DNA from: an uncultured Lachnospiraceae bacterium
GTDB taxonomy: Bacteria; Bacillota; Clostridia; Lachnospirales; Lachnospiraceae
Assembly (NCBI GenBank): GCA_944380185.1
Contig: CALWGV010000017.1
Coordinates: forward strand, 1 to 64,000
Direction of reading: 5' to 3'
Length of the DNA: 64,000 nt
Within the stretch, counting starts at the first letter, position 1; each line of letters begins with the position of its first letter. Below the pieces are notes generated by a model, which saw only the letters and a program-made list of their open reading frames with translations, ran no database searches and was not told where the DNA came from. The position numbers were made by a program, and so were the translations under genes. Positions 17,605-31,410 of the stretch are shown here, in pieces.

Positions 17605-18945
17605 ATGAGCAGCGAATCAAAAGAAGTGAAAAAAACAGGGTTAAAATTCTGGTCCATCGTATTTATGGGCCTCGGCTCAGTGATCGGAGCTGGTATCGTA
17701 TCCTATGTAGGCATCGCCGTCGCCTTTACTGGGCGCTCTGCATGGATTGCCTATTTTGTAGCCATCGTCCTTGGTTTCCTTGTAAATCTGCCTCTGATTC
17801 TGATGACGACAGCGGCAAGGATAAAAGGCGGCAACTATGCCTTCCTGGCAACCACTCTGGGCGATTTGCTGGGCGGCTTCTACGGCGTAACACAGATCCT
17901 CACGGTACTGTATTTCTCCAGCTTTGCTCTGTCTCTGGCCAGCTATATGAGTGAAATCTTTCCCAGCATTCCTTCCAATTGGTTTGCCTACGGCGGGCTG
18001 ATTATTTTTGCCATCGTCAACCTGTTTGGAACAGATTTTATTGCCAAACTGCAGAATGTATTGTCGGTCATCCTGATTTTCGGCCTTCTGCTGTTCGGGA
18101 TCTACGGCATTCTCAATGCCCAGCCGGATTCTCTGGACATCTTTCAGCCCGGCTACTTCTCGGACGGCACCTACGGGTTCTGGCAGGCCGTCATGATTCT
18201 CATGATGTCCACCACCGGCTACACGCTGATTACGGCCTTCAGCGCAGAATGTGAAAAGCCAAAGACAGATCTGCCTCTGGCCATGTGCATCGTCCCGATT
18301 TTACTGGTATTCCTGTATTGCAGCGTAGGCTTTACCATGTGCAATGTGCTCCCTGTAGAGGAGACGGCCAATCAGCCTCTGACCGCAGTAGCTAAAGTTC
18401 TGTTCAGCCCGGCAGTTTACTACCTCTTCGTCTTTACCGGCCCTGTGATGGCTCTGGCAACCACGATCAATTCGTCCTTTGCCATTTTTGAGCGGCAGCT
18501 GGTGCAGGTAACCAATGACGGCTGGCTTCCTGCCACTCTGGCAAAGAAAAATAAATATGGCATAGCGTGGAAGTACATGATAATCTTCTTCTTTGTCGGC
18601 ATTCTGCCTATGGCCACAGGTCTGAGCATCACAGAGATTGTATCCAACACCACCTTCGTAGGTTCGATCGGCTACATCCTTCTCGCCGTCGGTATACTGC
18701 GCTATCCAAAGACGATGGAGGGCGCCTGGGAAAACCGGGCCTGGAAAATACCCATGTGGGCGTTTAAGCTTTCCTGCTATGTATGTATCATAATCCGCGT
18801 TTATATGTTGTACCGGTCCCTTTTGACCGCCAGCATCCCAATGCTGGTCGGTTCTCTGGTTGCCGTCGTCCTCTTTTTTATCTGGTGCTGGTACCGCAAG
18901 AAGGCCGGCAAAGTCCATGTGACAAAGGGTTGGGAACTGCAGTAA
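17605..18945 (+). CDS. APC-superfamily amino acid/polyamine-type permease
   Basis: This 446-residue membrane protein has about twelve predicted helices. It begins with the APC signature in helix 1 (FMGLGSVIGAGIVSYVGIAV). Helix 3 has GGFYGVTQILTVLYFSSFAL, and the C-terminus is a basic tail. The family imports amino acids or related organic acids by proton symport or exchange. The ATG at 17605 has AGGAGGGG upstream; a longer frame from 17554 overlaps the preceding gene and is not needed. It probably imports the substrate of the adjacent dehydratase-like enzyme. APC rather than a sugar-acid transporter in this role is slightly unexpected. Confidence 0.85.
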   Translation: MSSESKEVKKTGLKFWSIVFMGLGSVIGAGIVSYVGIAVAFTGRSAWIAYFVAIVLGFLVNLPLILMTTAARIKGGNYAFLATTLGDLLGGFYGVTQILTVLYFSSFALSLASYMSEIFPSIPSNWFAYGGLIIFAIVNLFGTDFIAKLQNVLSVILIFGLLLFGIYGILNAQPDSLDIFQPGYFSDGTYGFWQAVMILMMSTTGYTLITAFSAECEKPKTDLPLAMCIVPILLVFLYCSVGFTMCNVLPVEETANQPLTAVAKVLFSPAVYYLFVFTGPVMALATTINSSFAIFERQLVQVTNDGWLPATLAKKNKYGIAWKYMIIFFFVGILPMATGLSITEIVSNTTFVGSIGYILLAVGILRYPKTMEGAWENRAWKIPMWAFKLSCYVCIIIRVYMLYRSLLTASIPMLVGSLVAVVLFFIWCWYRKKAGKVHVTKGWELQ

Positions 18946-19000
18946 GACACTGCCTATGTTTTGGCAGTTGTCATTTTAATCGATATCACACAAGAGCAGC

Positions 19001-19027
19001 GCAGGCCGGAAAAAACTTCCGGCCTGC
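19001..19027. terminator. Bidirectional terminator hairpin
   Basis: GCAGGCCGGAA (19001-19011) pairs perfectly with TTCCGGCCTGC (19017-19027) around AAAAC. It lies between the convergent permease gene and the Spo0A-like gene, 55 bp after the permease stop. The flanks are only moderately T-rich. Confidence 0.75.
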
Positions 19028-19039
19028 TTCCCTTCCATT

Positions 19040-19414
19040 TTAATTCACCGCCCCATCTTCTGCCGCCTCCTCCCTGAGACAGCATTCCCTTAAATAAGCC
19101 GCCAGCCCATCGATAAACACAGCGTTCTTCGGGCACTGCTCCTTCTCAATTTTTCCGAAAATCTCCTTCATAAGTCTCCTATTTCCGGATCTCCAGAGCC
19201 TTAGCTTGAGCGTCCGGATATTTCGCTCCGCGCTTTGAAGACTTACGTTAAAATGGTGAGCCACTGTCACATACAGTCCTTTGCACATGTAAGTGAGCAG
19301 CTCAGGCTCCTGCACTGTTCTGGCAATGCCGTATACAGTAAACCAGAACCCTTTATAGCTTCCATTTGCTCCCAGACGTCTCAGAAGCCTCTCCGCCTCT
19401 TTTTCCCATCTCAT
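19040..19414 (-). CDS. Stand-alone Spo0A C-terminal (DNA-binding) domain protein
   Basis: This 124-residue protein aligns by eye along its length with the sporulation-control domain of Spo0A. Shared features are GSYKGFWFTVYGIARTV near 17-33, LYVTVAHHFN near 47-56, the recognition segment VSLQSAERNIRTLKLRLW near 57-74, and a final GLAAYLRE. There is no receiver domain, so it cannot be regulated by phosphorylation in the usual way. It should bind 0A-box-like DNA, perhaps competing with or supplementing Spo0A. AGGAGG precedes the ATG at 19414. It appears to be a single-gene unit ending near the hairpin at 19001. Confidence 0.8.
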   Translation of the reverse strand: MRWEKEAERLLRRLGANGSYKGFWFTVYGIARTVQEPELLTYMCKGLYVTVAHHFNVSLQSAERNIRTLKLRLWRSGNRRLMKEIFGKIEKEQCPKNAVFIDGLAAYLRECCLREEAAEDGAVN

Positions 19415-19568
19415 CCTCTGTCTGACCTCCTGTCCATAGATTTCTCCTTAGATTTTGCCACTTTTGAGAATAGATGGAGCAGACAATATTCGATATGATT
19501 TGACAAGATGCGACAGAATAGGGCGAATAACTTTTTTTCGTCAATATCTAATATCCTCTCTGCTTCTC

Positions 19569-19757
19569 CGTCCAGGATATTTTTCCTCCATGCTCAAATA
19601 TTCCATGGTAGGTGATGTGGCGCTCAACACCATCAAAATGGTGCGCGCCAATAAATGTATCTTGGGCTGCAATGGTATTTCGTCCAAATCAGGAGTTGCC
19701 ACACGCAATATGATGGAAGTCTCTGTAAACCAAAATATGATTGCCAGCCCGCTGTTT
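19569..19757 (+). pseudogene. Fragment of a DeoR-family regulator (sensor domain)
   Basis: In the plus frame beginning at 19569 the translation includes RPGYFSSMLKYSMVGDVALN, NKCILGCNGISSKSGVATRN and MMEVSVNQNMIASPL. These correspond to the DeoR sensor-domain pattern (SxVG, then FLGANGI, then GLTT-N and EVxVKxxMI). The N-terminal helix-turn-helix is absent upstream and the match stops at the 3' end of the GH95 gene, so both ends are missing. It sits exactly at the left boundary of the glycosidase locus, which suggests that the locus or a rearrangement replaced the rest of the regulator. Confidence 0.65.
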
Positions 19758-25335
<5,578 letters not shown>

Positions 25336-27528
25336 TCACTCTTCCACTGCTTCCAGGACGATCAGGCGGCTGAGGAAATCTCCTTTCAGCTTGGGCAGCA
25401 GCATGCCGCCAAACATCCAGCCCGCGCCGGAGTGGACTTCGCCGGTTTCGCTGCAGCGGTAGTATCGGTTTTCGTCCAGACCCGCCAGCCGAATATGGGC
25501 GGATTTGAGACGGTAGCGGGTCATGACCTGCACATAGTCGATGACCGCGATGGTTTTATCCTTGGAGACCGCCATCAGGACGTCATACTCATGGTTTTCA
25601 CTAAAGGATGCCAGCCGGTAATAATCGCCGGTGCGAAACACCGGGCCGTACTTGCGGTATTCCTCCAGCTGTACGGGGATCATCGCCTTCTCCTGGGGCG
25701 TAAGCTGGGTCAGATCCAGCTCATACCCAAAGCAGCCCGGCAGCGCCGCGTGCCCGCGGGTCTCAAAGGGGGTGGACCTGTAATTGGTGTGGCTCGGGCA
25801 GGCCGCCACATGGGCGCCCATGGTGGAGAGCGGATATACCAGGGCCGTGCCCTCCTGGATTTTCAGGCGGTCGATGGCGTCCGTATTGTCGGAGGTCCAG
25901 ATCTGCGGGCTGTAATACAGCATGCCGGGATCAAAGCGTCCCCCGCCGCTGCTGCAGTTTTCCAGCAGCAGATCCGGGAAATCCGTCAGCAGCCGCTCCT
26001 GCATCTCATAGACGCCCAGGACATAGCGGTGGTACAGCTCCCCCTGGGCGTCCGGCGCCAGGGCCGGGCTGTAGACGTCGGCCAGGGCCCGGTTCATGTC
26101 CCACTTGATGTATTCCACATGGGCGGAACTTAAGACGGCATGGAGCATCCCATAGACATGATCCCGAACCTCCTTGCGGGAGATATCTAACACCAGCTGC
26201 TCCCGCGACTGGGTGGGCTCGCGGCCCGGAATCTGCAGGGCGTAATCCGGATGGGCCCGGTACAGCTCCGAGTCGGGGGAAACCATCTCCGGCTCGATCC
26301 ACAGCCCGAAGCGCAGGCCCATCTTGTTCAGCTCATCGGTCAGACGCTTCAGGCCGCCGGGCAGCTTCTCCTCGTTGACGAACCAGTCGCCCAGGCTGGA
26401 GGAGTCGCTGTTCCTCTTCCCAAACCAGCCGTCGTCCAGCACCAGCATCTCGATGCCCGCAGCGGCGGCCTCCCGGCCGATCTCCAGAATCTTTTCCGTA
26501 TTAAAGTCGAAATAGGTCGCCTCCCAGTTGTTGACCAGGGAGGGACGGGGCTTATCCTTATAGGGGCCGCGGACCAGATGGTTCCGATAGAGATCGTGGA
26601 ACGCATGGGTCATGCCGTCCAGGCCGCAGGAGGAATAGACCATGACCACCTCCGGGGCCTGGAAGGATTCGCCTTCCACCAGTTTCCAGCTAAAATCGAC
26701 GGGATTGATGCCCATGACCATGCGCAGCTGGCCCTGCTGATGCATCTCCACCTGGCCCAGGAAATTGCCGGAGTAGACAAAATTCATCGCATAAACCTGG
26801 CCCTGGGTCTGGGTCGCCGTGCTCTCCACCAGCGCCATAAAGGGCTGCTCCTGATGGGAGGAAATGCCGCGCAGGGAAGAGACGCCCTGCTTGCCCCAGC
26901 CCAGCCTCTTGCGGGAGATCATCCGCTCCAGCGCCCAGTTGCCGTGCAGGGTGATGAGATCGAAATCCTGATTGTCCATATCCAGGCAGGCGGACAGCAC
27001 GCAGTCCAGCCGGAGAGGCTTGCCGGTGGTATTCTCCACCCGGACGCTGCGGCAGATCGCGTCGATCTTTTTAAAGGCGGTGTAATAGAGACGCACCGTC
27101 AGGCCCAGCGTCCGATCCTGGGCAATCAGCTCCAGCGTCTCGCAGTCCTCCTCTCCCCCGTAGGTCGCCGGCAGGCCCTCCAGCTTCGGCTTTCCGCCAT
27201 AGATCTTATGGTCCCGGTAAGTCAGGCCGCAGGCCCGGTACCCCTCCGGCGTTTCCACGCTCAGGCAGGACTGGCGCAGATCGCCGATGCCATGGCCGGG
27301 ATACTCCGTGGGCAGGGCGTCGTAGAAGGACAGCCGCTCCCGGTTCTTGATGCTGGGCACACGAGACTCTCCCAGCCGCAGAAGATAGGTCATATTGTCG
27401 TCGGGAATCCGCCGGCCATAATAGACATGGCCCAGAAATCCTTCCGTATCTACGATTCCGATCAGATAGGTGGAATGGGGCGTATCCAGCTTAAATACCC
27501 GTTCTTGTTCGTTGTAAGAAATCGCCAT
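25336..27528 (-). CDS. GH36 family alpha-galactosidase
   Basis: This 730-residue protein has the usual GH36 length. An N-terminal beta-sandwich is followed by the TIM barrel with NNWEATYFDF, LDDGWFG near 364-370, the nucleophile Asp477 in YIKWDMNR and acid/base Asp533 in SSGGGRFD. It should release terminal alpha-1,6- or alpha-1,3-galactose with retention. There is no signal peptide, so it is cytoplasmic. The start at 27528 has AAGGAGG upstream; the longer frame to 27936 overlaps the preceding gene. It belongs to the operon that also encodes GH2, GH95 and an oligosaccharide importer. Confidence 0.95.
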   Translation of the reverse strand: MAISYNEQERVFKLDTPHSTYLIGIVDTEGFLGHVYYGRRIPDDNMTYLLRLGESRVPSIKNRERLSFYDALPTEYPGHGIGDLRQSCLSVETPEGYRACGLTYRDHKIYGGKPKLEGLPATYGGEEDCETLELIAQDRTLGLTVRLYYTAFKKIDAICRSVRVENTTGKPLRLDCVLSACLDMDNQDFDLITLHGNWALERMISRKRLGWGKQGVSSLRGISSHQEQPFMALVESTATQTQGQVYAMNFVYSGNFLGQVEMHQQGQLRMVMGINPVDFSWKLVEGESFQAPEVVMVYSSCGLDGMTHAFHDLYRNHLVRGPYKDKPRPSLVNNWEATYFDFNTEKILEIGREAAAAGIEMLVLDDGWFGKRNSDSSSLGDWFVNEEKLPGGLKRLTDELNKMGLRFGLWIEPEMVSPDSELYRAHPDYALQIPGREPTQSREQLVLDISRKEVRDHVYGMLHAVLSSAHVEYIKWDMNRALADVYSPALAPDAQGELYHRYVLGVYEMQERLLTDFPDLLLENCSSGGGRFDPGMLYYSPQIWTSDNTDAIDRLKIQEGTALVYPLSTMGAHVAACPSHTNYRSTPFETRGHAALPGCFGYELDLTQLTPQEKAMIPVQLEEYRKYGPVFRTGDYYRLASFSENHEYDVLMAVSKDKTIAVIDYVQVMTRYRLKSAHIRLAGLDENRYYRCSETGEVHSGAGWMFGGMLLPKLKGDFLSRLIVLEAVEE

Positions 27529-27545
27529 TGTATCATTTCCTCCTT

Positions 27546-29876
27546 TCAGAAAGTCGATGCTCCGCCCGCCGCAGGCGGCAGGCCAGCCGTGTTCCGTCGC
27601 AGGGCAAACCCATGGACGCCGTAGGGCCTGGTGCGAAACGAATAGCTGTCCCGCCGCCAGTCTGAGACGGGCCGCCGCATCAGATCCACTCTGCGGATCT
27701 CTATACCCGGCAGGCACAAACGCCTCTCCTCCTCCCGCCCGTTCAGTTCCCGCAGCAGGATATACATCGCGTCCGCCTCGGTCCGCGCATCCAAAAGTTC
27801 CAGCCCCTCCGGGACGAAGGCCGTCTCCCCGCGCAGGAGCCTGGAGGCCCAGACCTGTGGTTTTGCCGCACCGCCGCGGAGCAGGAAGCGGTATTGGAAG
27901 CTGCCGCCGATCCACTGGGGGAAATTCGTACCCCACATATTGTTGAACAAATTAAAGTATAGCACGGGTTTTCTCTCCCCGCCAAACGCTTCGTGATACG
28001 CATAAACGCCCGGACTGCCGATGCCAAACAGGGGGACATCCGGCGAGCAGATCGAGACCTCTCCCCCGTCCGTGCGCACGGTCACCTGCCGCTCCAGATT
28101 AAACAGGGCGTGATTGCACCGCCTCTGAATCTGCGTCTCCGGGTCGATCACGCCGCCGGGCTTGCCGATGCGGCAGCTTATCCGCCCCGCAAAGGGAAAG
28201 ACCAGGCTGCCGGCTTCGATGAAAGGGCTCTCCTGCTTGTCATGCAGCTGGAAAAGCACCGTCAGCTCGCCGCCCCTTGCCGGAAACTCAACCGTCAGAC
28301 ACATTCCGCGGCCATCGCCGTAAGCCTCGCTGCTGCGGCCTGCGGCGTAGCGAAGCTGCAGCTGCCTGCCCCGCAGCTCCCACCCCTGAAACACCGGGTA
28401 ATACACCTCATGGTCACAGTCCGGGTAGTTCTCCCGCCCATAATCCTGTATCCCCCAGGTGGTAAAGTGGTAGCCGTAGCGGCGCAGGAATTCGTCCACA
28501 TCCCGCAGGCCGTAACGGTCGTACCGGTAGGCGAACACGCCTTCCTCTCCTGCTTCCAAAATCACAGCGTCCTGCAGGCGGTCATAGACCGACCGGATCC
28601 TGCCGGTTTCCGTATCCACTGTCAGCCGGTAGCGGTGGTTTTCCACCGTCAGCCGGCCGCCGTCCTCCACCGCCCGCAGCGGCGTTTCTTCTGCGGATTC
28701 CTGGGGAAGTTCGGCGTCCTCTTTCCCTCCCAGCAGCGCCTCGATCTCGTCGAGCGCCTCTTCCGCCTGACGCGCCCGGTCTCTCTGCTCCTGCCAGGAG
28801 CGCTCCATAAACGAATAGGGGGCGGTTTTTTTCGCCTCCAGAAATTCTTCTTTTTCATAAACCCGGTCCGGCCCCAGAAACGTCTTGACGTCCGCGCCCC
28901 AAGTGTGCTCCGCAAACAGCGCCGCCGCCTCGTAATAGCGGTCCCACAAGGCTTCCAGCCCCGGAATCTCTGCCGCTCCGCCCATCCACCGCTCGAAACG
29001 GCGGCCATGAAGCCGTCTGGAACGCTCCCTGCATTCCCGCATCCGGCGGACCTCGGCGGGATAGGAGGCCACTCCGTGGATCCAGGTATCCGCCAGGTCC
29101 TTTGTCACCATGGGCACGGAGGATAGATCGCACTGCTCCAGCTCCCGGTAAAAATCATCCATCGTCCCGCAGACAATCTCCGCGTCGGGGCAGGCGGCCC
29201 TGGCCTTCCTTGCCATCTTTTCTATCAGCTGGGCGCTCTGGGGGCCGCAGTTATCGTGGGTGTGCATCAGGGCCATCCACACCGGGTAGGGCCAGTGAGC
29301 GGACGGCAGCAGCCCCGTGCCGTATCCGCCCTTGCTGTACATTGTGAGCACCCGCCCGCCGCCCGGGCTCTGCCAGAAAAATAGCTCCGGCACATCCGGC
29401 GGCATTGCAAAGGCGTTGCAGCCCAGATGCAGAAAACGGATCCCCGCCTGGTCCAGAAGCTCCGGCAGCATCAGGCCATGGCCGGGCACATCGGTCATCT
29501 TCGCGGCCACCGGCGCCGGTTTCCCGTACCGCTTCGCCAGCTCCCGCGAATACCGAAAGGTCTCCGCATATTCCTCCGGGGCGGCAAAATCCGTATGTGT
29601 GGTAAAGGGCAGGCCGTGCCAGACGATCTGCCCCTTCTCAATCAACCGGTCCAATTCGGGCTTTAACGCCGGATCGCAGTGGCTGCAGATATGCCACAGA
29701 GGCCATGCCGGCATCGTCCAGACATACCGCAGCTTTCCCAGGTTTTCCGTGGCCCGGCAGGTTTCGATCACCTGCCGCAGCATATCGTTTCCATAGCTGT
29801 GGATCACATTTTCCGCAAGGTCCGTAAATCCGATATCAAAATGGGTCTTAAACACCAGAATAATCTTTTTTATCAT
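27546..29876 (-). CDS. DUF5054 family protein, GH38-like fold, putative glycosidase
   Basis: This 776-residue protein begins MIKKIILVFKTHFDIGFTD. The HFDIGFTD motif is the counterpart of the metal-binding HxD motif that opens GH38 alpha-mannosidases. Further motifs are THTDFAAPEEY near 96-106, KMTDVPGHGLMLPELL near 126-141, and HTHDNCGPQS near 210-219. The C-terminal half is beta-rich, like the mannosidase accessory domains. I recall this arrangement as DUF5054, which has no assigned reaction. Genomic context and fold point to a cytoplasmic glycosidase in glycan breakdown, but the substrate is unknown. It overlaps the HAD gene by 4 bp and precedes GH36 by 17 bp. Confidence 0.7.
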   Translation of the reverse strand: MIKKIILVFKTHFDIGFTDLAENVIHSYGNDMLRQVIETCRATENLGKLRYVWTMPAWPLWHICSHCDPALKPELDRLIEKGQIVWHGLPFTTHTDFAAPEEYAETFRYSRELAKRYGKPAPVAAKMTDVPGHGLMLPELLDQAGIRFLHLGCNAFAMPPDVPELFFWQSPGGGRVLTMYSKGGYGTGLLPSAHWPYPVWMALMHTHDNCGPQSAQLIEKMARKARAACPDAEIVCGTMDDFYRELEQCDLSSVPMVTKDLADTWIHGVASYPAEVRRMRECRERSRRLHGRRFERWMGGAAEIPGLEALWDRYYEAAALFAEHTWGADVKTFLGPDRVYEKEEFLEAKKTAPYSFMERSWQEQRDRARQAEEALDEIEALLGGKEDAELPQESAEETPLRAVEDGGRLTVENHRYRLTVDTETGRIRSVYDRLQDAVILEAGEEGVFAYRYDRYGLRDVDEFLRRYGYHFTTWGIQDYGRENYPDCDHEVYYPVFQGWELRGRQLQLRYAAGRSSEAYGDGRGMCLTVEFPARGGELTVLFQLHDKQESPFIEAGSLVFPFAGRISCRIGKPGGVIDPETQIQRRCNHALFNLERQVTVRTDGGEVSICSPDVPLFGIGSPGVYAYHEAFGGERKPVLYFNLFNNMWGTNFPQWIGGSFQYRFLLRGGAAKPQVWASRLLRGETAFVPEGLELLDARTEADAMYILLRELNGREEERRLCLPGIEIRRVDLMRRPVSDWRRDSYSFRTRPYGVHGFALRRNTAGLPPAAGGASTF

Positions 29877-30418
29877 GCCTTCTTCCTCTGCAGTTCACCC
29901 TCCAGCCGGGATACCAGGTCAAGCAGTTCCTGGGGATGGTGGATCCTGTAATCCGCCTCCTCCTCCGGACAGGTGGGCTGGAAGGGATGGCGCTTTGACC
30001 AGACCAGCTGGACGGAGCGGATGCCAAACCGCTTGGCCCCGGCTATATCGCGTTCCACATTGTTGCCGATCATGATGATCCGGCCCTTATCCGCCTCGGT
30101 GAGCCCCAGACGGTCCATCGCCGCCTGAAACAGAACCGAGCTGGGTTTTTCCACGCCGAATTCCTCTGAGATCACCCTGGCGGAAAAAATATAGGACAGG
30201 CCGTTTTCCTCCATGGTATTCCGAAACGATTCCTTGAGTCCGTCCGCTACCATGGCGATGGTATGCCCGCTCTCATAGAGGGAGATCATCGTTTCCCTGG
30301 CGCCGGGAATGCAGCTGGCGTGATAGACGACACCCTTGTCGACCTTTCTTACTTCCGTACTTTCATCGATGATGGTATCTCCTATGTCGGTAAAGATTAT
30401 AAGCTTTTGTCCTGTCAT
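29873..30418 (-). CDS. HAD-superfamily hydrolase in the glycan operon
   Basis: This 181-residue protein has HAD motif I in IIFTDIGDTII, motif II (VADGL), a lysine in EFGVEKPSSVLF and the motif MIGNNVERDIAGAKRFGI. The second Asp of motif I is replaced by Gly (D-I-G-D), a substitution also present in active sugar-phosphatases such as YihX. The start at 30418 is preferred because GAGGA lies six bases upstream. Its stop overlaps the DUF5054 start (ATGA), so the two are translationally coupled. It probably dephosphorylates a sugar phosphate made during glycan breakdown. Confidence 0.8.
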   Translation of the reverse strand: MTGQKLIIFTDIGDTIIDESTEVRKVDKGVVYHASCIPGARETMISLYESGHTIAMVADGLKESFRNTMEENGLSYIFSARVISEEFGVEKPSSVLFQAAMDRLGLTEADKGRIIMIGNNVERDIAGAKRFGIRSVQLVWSKRHPFQPTCPEEEADYRIHHPQELLDLVSRLEGELQRKKA

Positions 30419-30465
30419 AGACATTCCTCATCTTCCATGCAATTTCGCTTATGACATGGACTCCT

Positions 30466-31383
30466 TCACCCATTAAACTGCGGGGGTGTTTCTTCCATGA
30501 CCGATGTGGGAAACTGCTGCCGCACCACATCGATGGGAGAGCGATACTCCTTCGTGGGATCCTGGGCGATCGCCCGCCGGTACTCCGAAGGGGAAAAACC
30601 CACGTTTTTCTTAAATTCCTTTGAAAAGTGAAACGGATCGTTATATCCCACGGAGACGGCGACCGTCTCAATGGAAAGATTCGTGCTCTTGAGCAGGGCG
30701 GTGGCCTTGCACATCCGATAATAGATCAGGTAATCCCGAGGCGAAAAGCCGGTCAGCTTTTTGAAAACCGAGTACAGGTTCTTCCGGTTCATGCCGGCGC
30801 TGGCCGCTATATCCTCCACGGAAATATCGTCCTGATAGTTGATATCGATAAAGTCCAGCGCCTTGAGCAGATATATCTCGGGGGCGGCCGTCTCCGTGCG
30901 GGATTCGCTGGGAATGTGATCCAGGAAAAAGGCAAAAATGCTGTACAGCTGCGCCATGATCCTGCAGTACCGGTTGGAGCTCCTGGTGGCCGCCTCCAGC
31001 AGCTCGTCAAACATCTGCTCCAGCTCGCGCTCCGGGATGTCGTCGAACACCGGCTCAAAGGCGGACAGCTTGGCCCGGGTCAGGTAGCGCTCAACCAGAT
31101 AGCCGGAAAAGGCCACCCAGGTCAGGTTCATCATCCCTCTGTGATCGGACTTGATCGTCGCCTCCACGTTGGGAAATATGACAAAGCACTGGCCGGCCTT
31201 CACCTTATGGGGCGTCTGGCACTGGGTCACCGTCCCCTTGCCTTCTTTTACATAGTAAAAAATATAGTGGTCCGGTTTATCGAACCGCTCCATTTCCACG
31301 TCCCGGTTCCCGCAGTTGTACACGTTCAGCGTCAAGTTGAAATGGCACCGGTCGCTGATATGGATGCTCAAGCGATTCGCCAC
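30466..31383 (-). CDS. AraC-family transcriptional regulator of the glycan locus
   Basis: This 305-residue protein has an N-terminal cupin-like sensing domain (about 1-160) and two C-terminal helix-turn-helices (ISVEDIAASAGMNRKNLYSV, SIETVAVSVGYNDPFHFSKE, then FGFSP-like FSPSEYRR). It lies inside the operon between the importer ATPase and the glycosidases, 27 bp from the ATPase stop. The start is a GTG at 31383 with AAAGGGGGAA upstream. AraC regulators in such loci usually sense the imported sugar and activate the operon. Two direct repeats upstream of the operon (37904-37935) are candidate sites. Confidence 0.9.
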   Translation of the reverse strand: MANRLSIHISDRCHFNLTLNVYNCGNRDVEMERFDKPDHYIFYYVKEGKGTVTQCQTPHKVKAGQCFVIFPNVEATIKSDHRGMMNLTWVAFSGYLVERYLTRAKLSAFEPVFDDIPERELEQMFDELLEAATRSSNRYCRIMAQLYSIFAFFLDHIPSESRTETAAPEIYLLKALDFIDINYQDDISVEDIAASAGMNRKNLYSVFKKLTGFSPRDYLIYYRMCKATALLKSTNLSIETVAVSVGYNDPFHFSKEFKKNVGFSPSEYRRAIAQDPTKEYRSPIDVVRQQFPTSVMEETPPQFNG

Positions 31384-31410
31384 AAAGCATTCCCCCTTTC
31401 TCTTGGAATT

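Noticed and set aside
26251..27624. 457-residue plus-strand reading frame
   Set aside because: It is antisense to the GH36 gene, which has all catalytic motifs and a strong ribosome binding site. GC-rich coding DNA often gives such open antisense frames.
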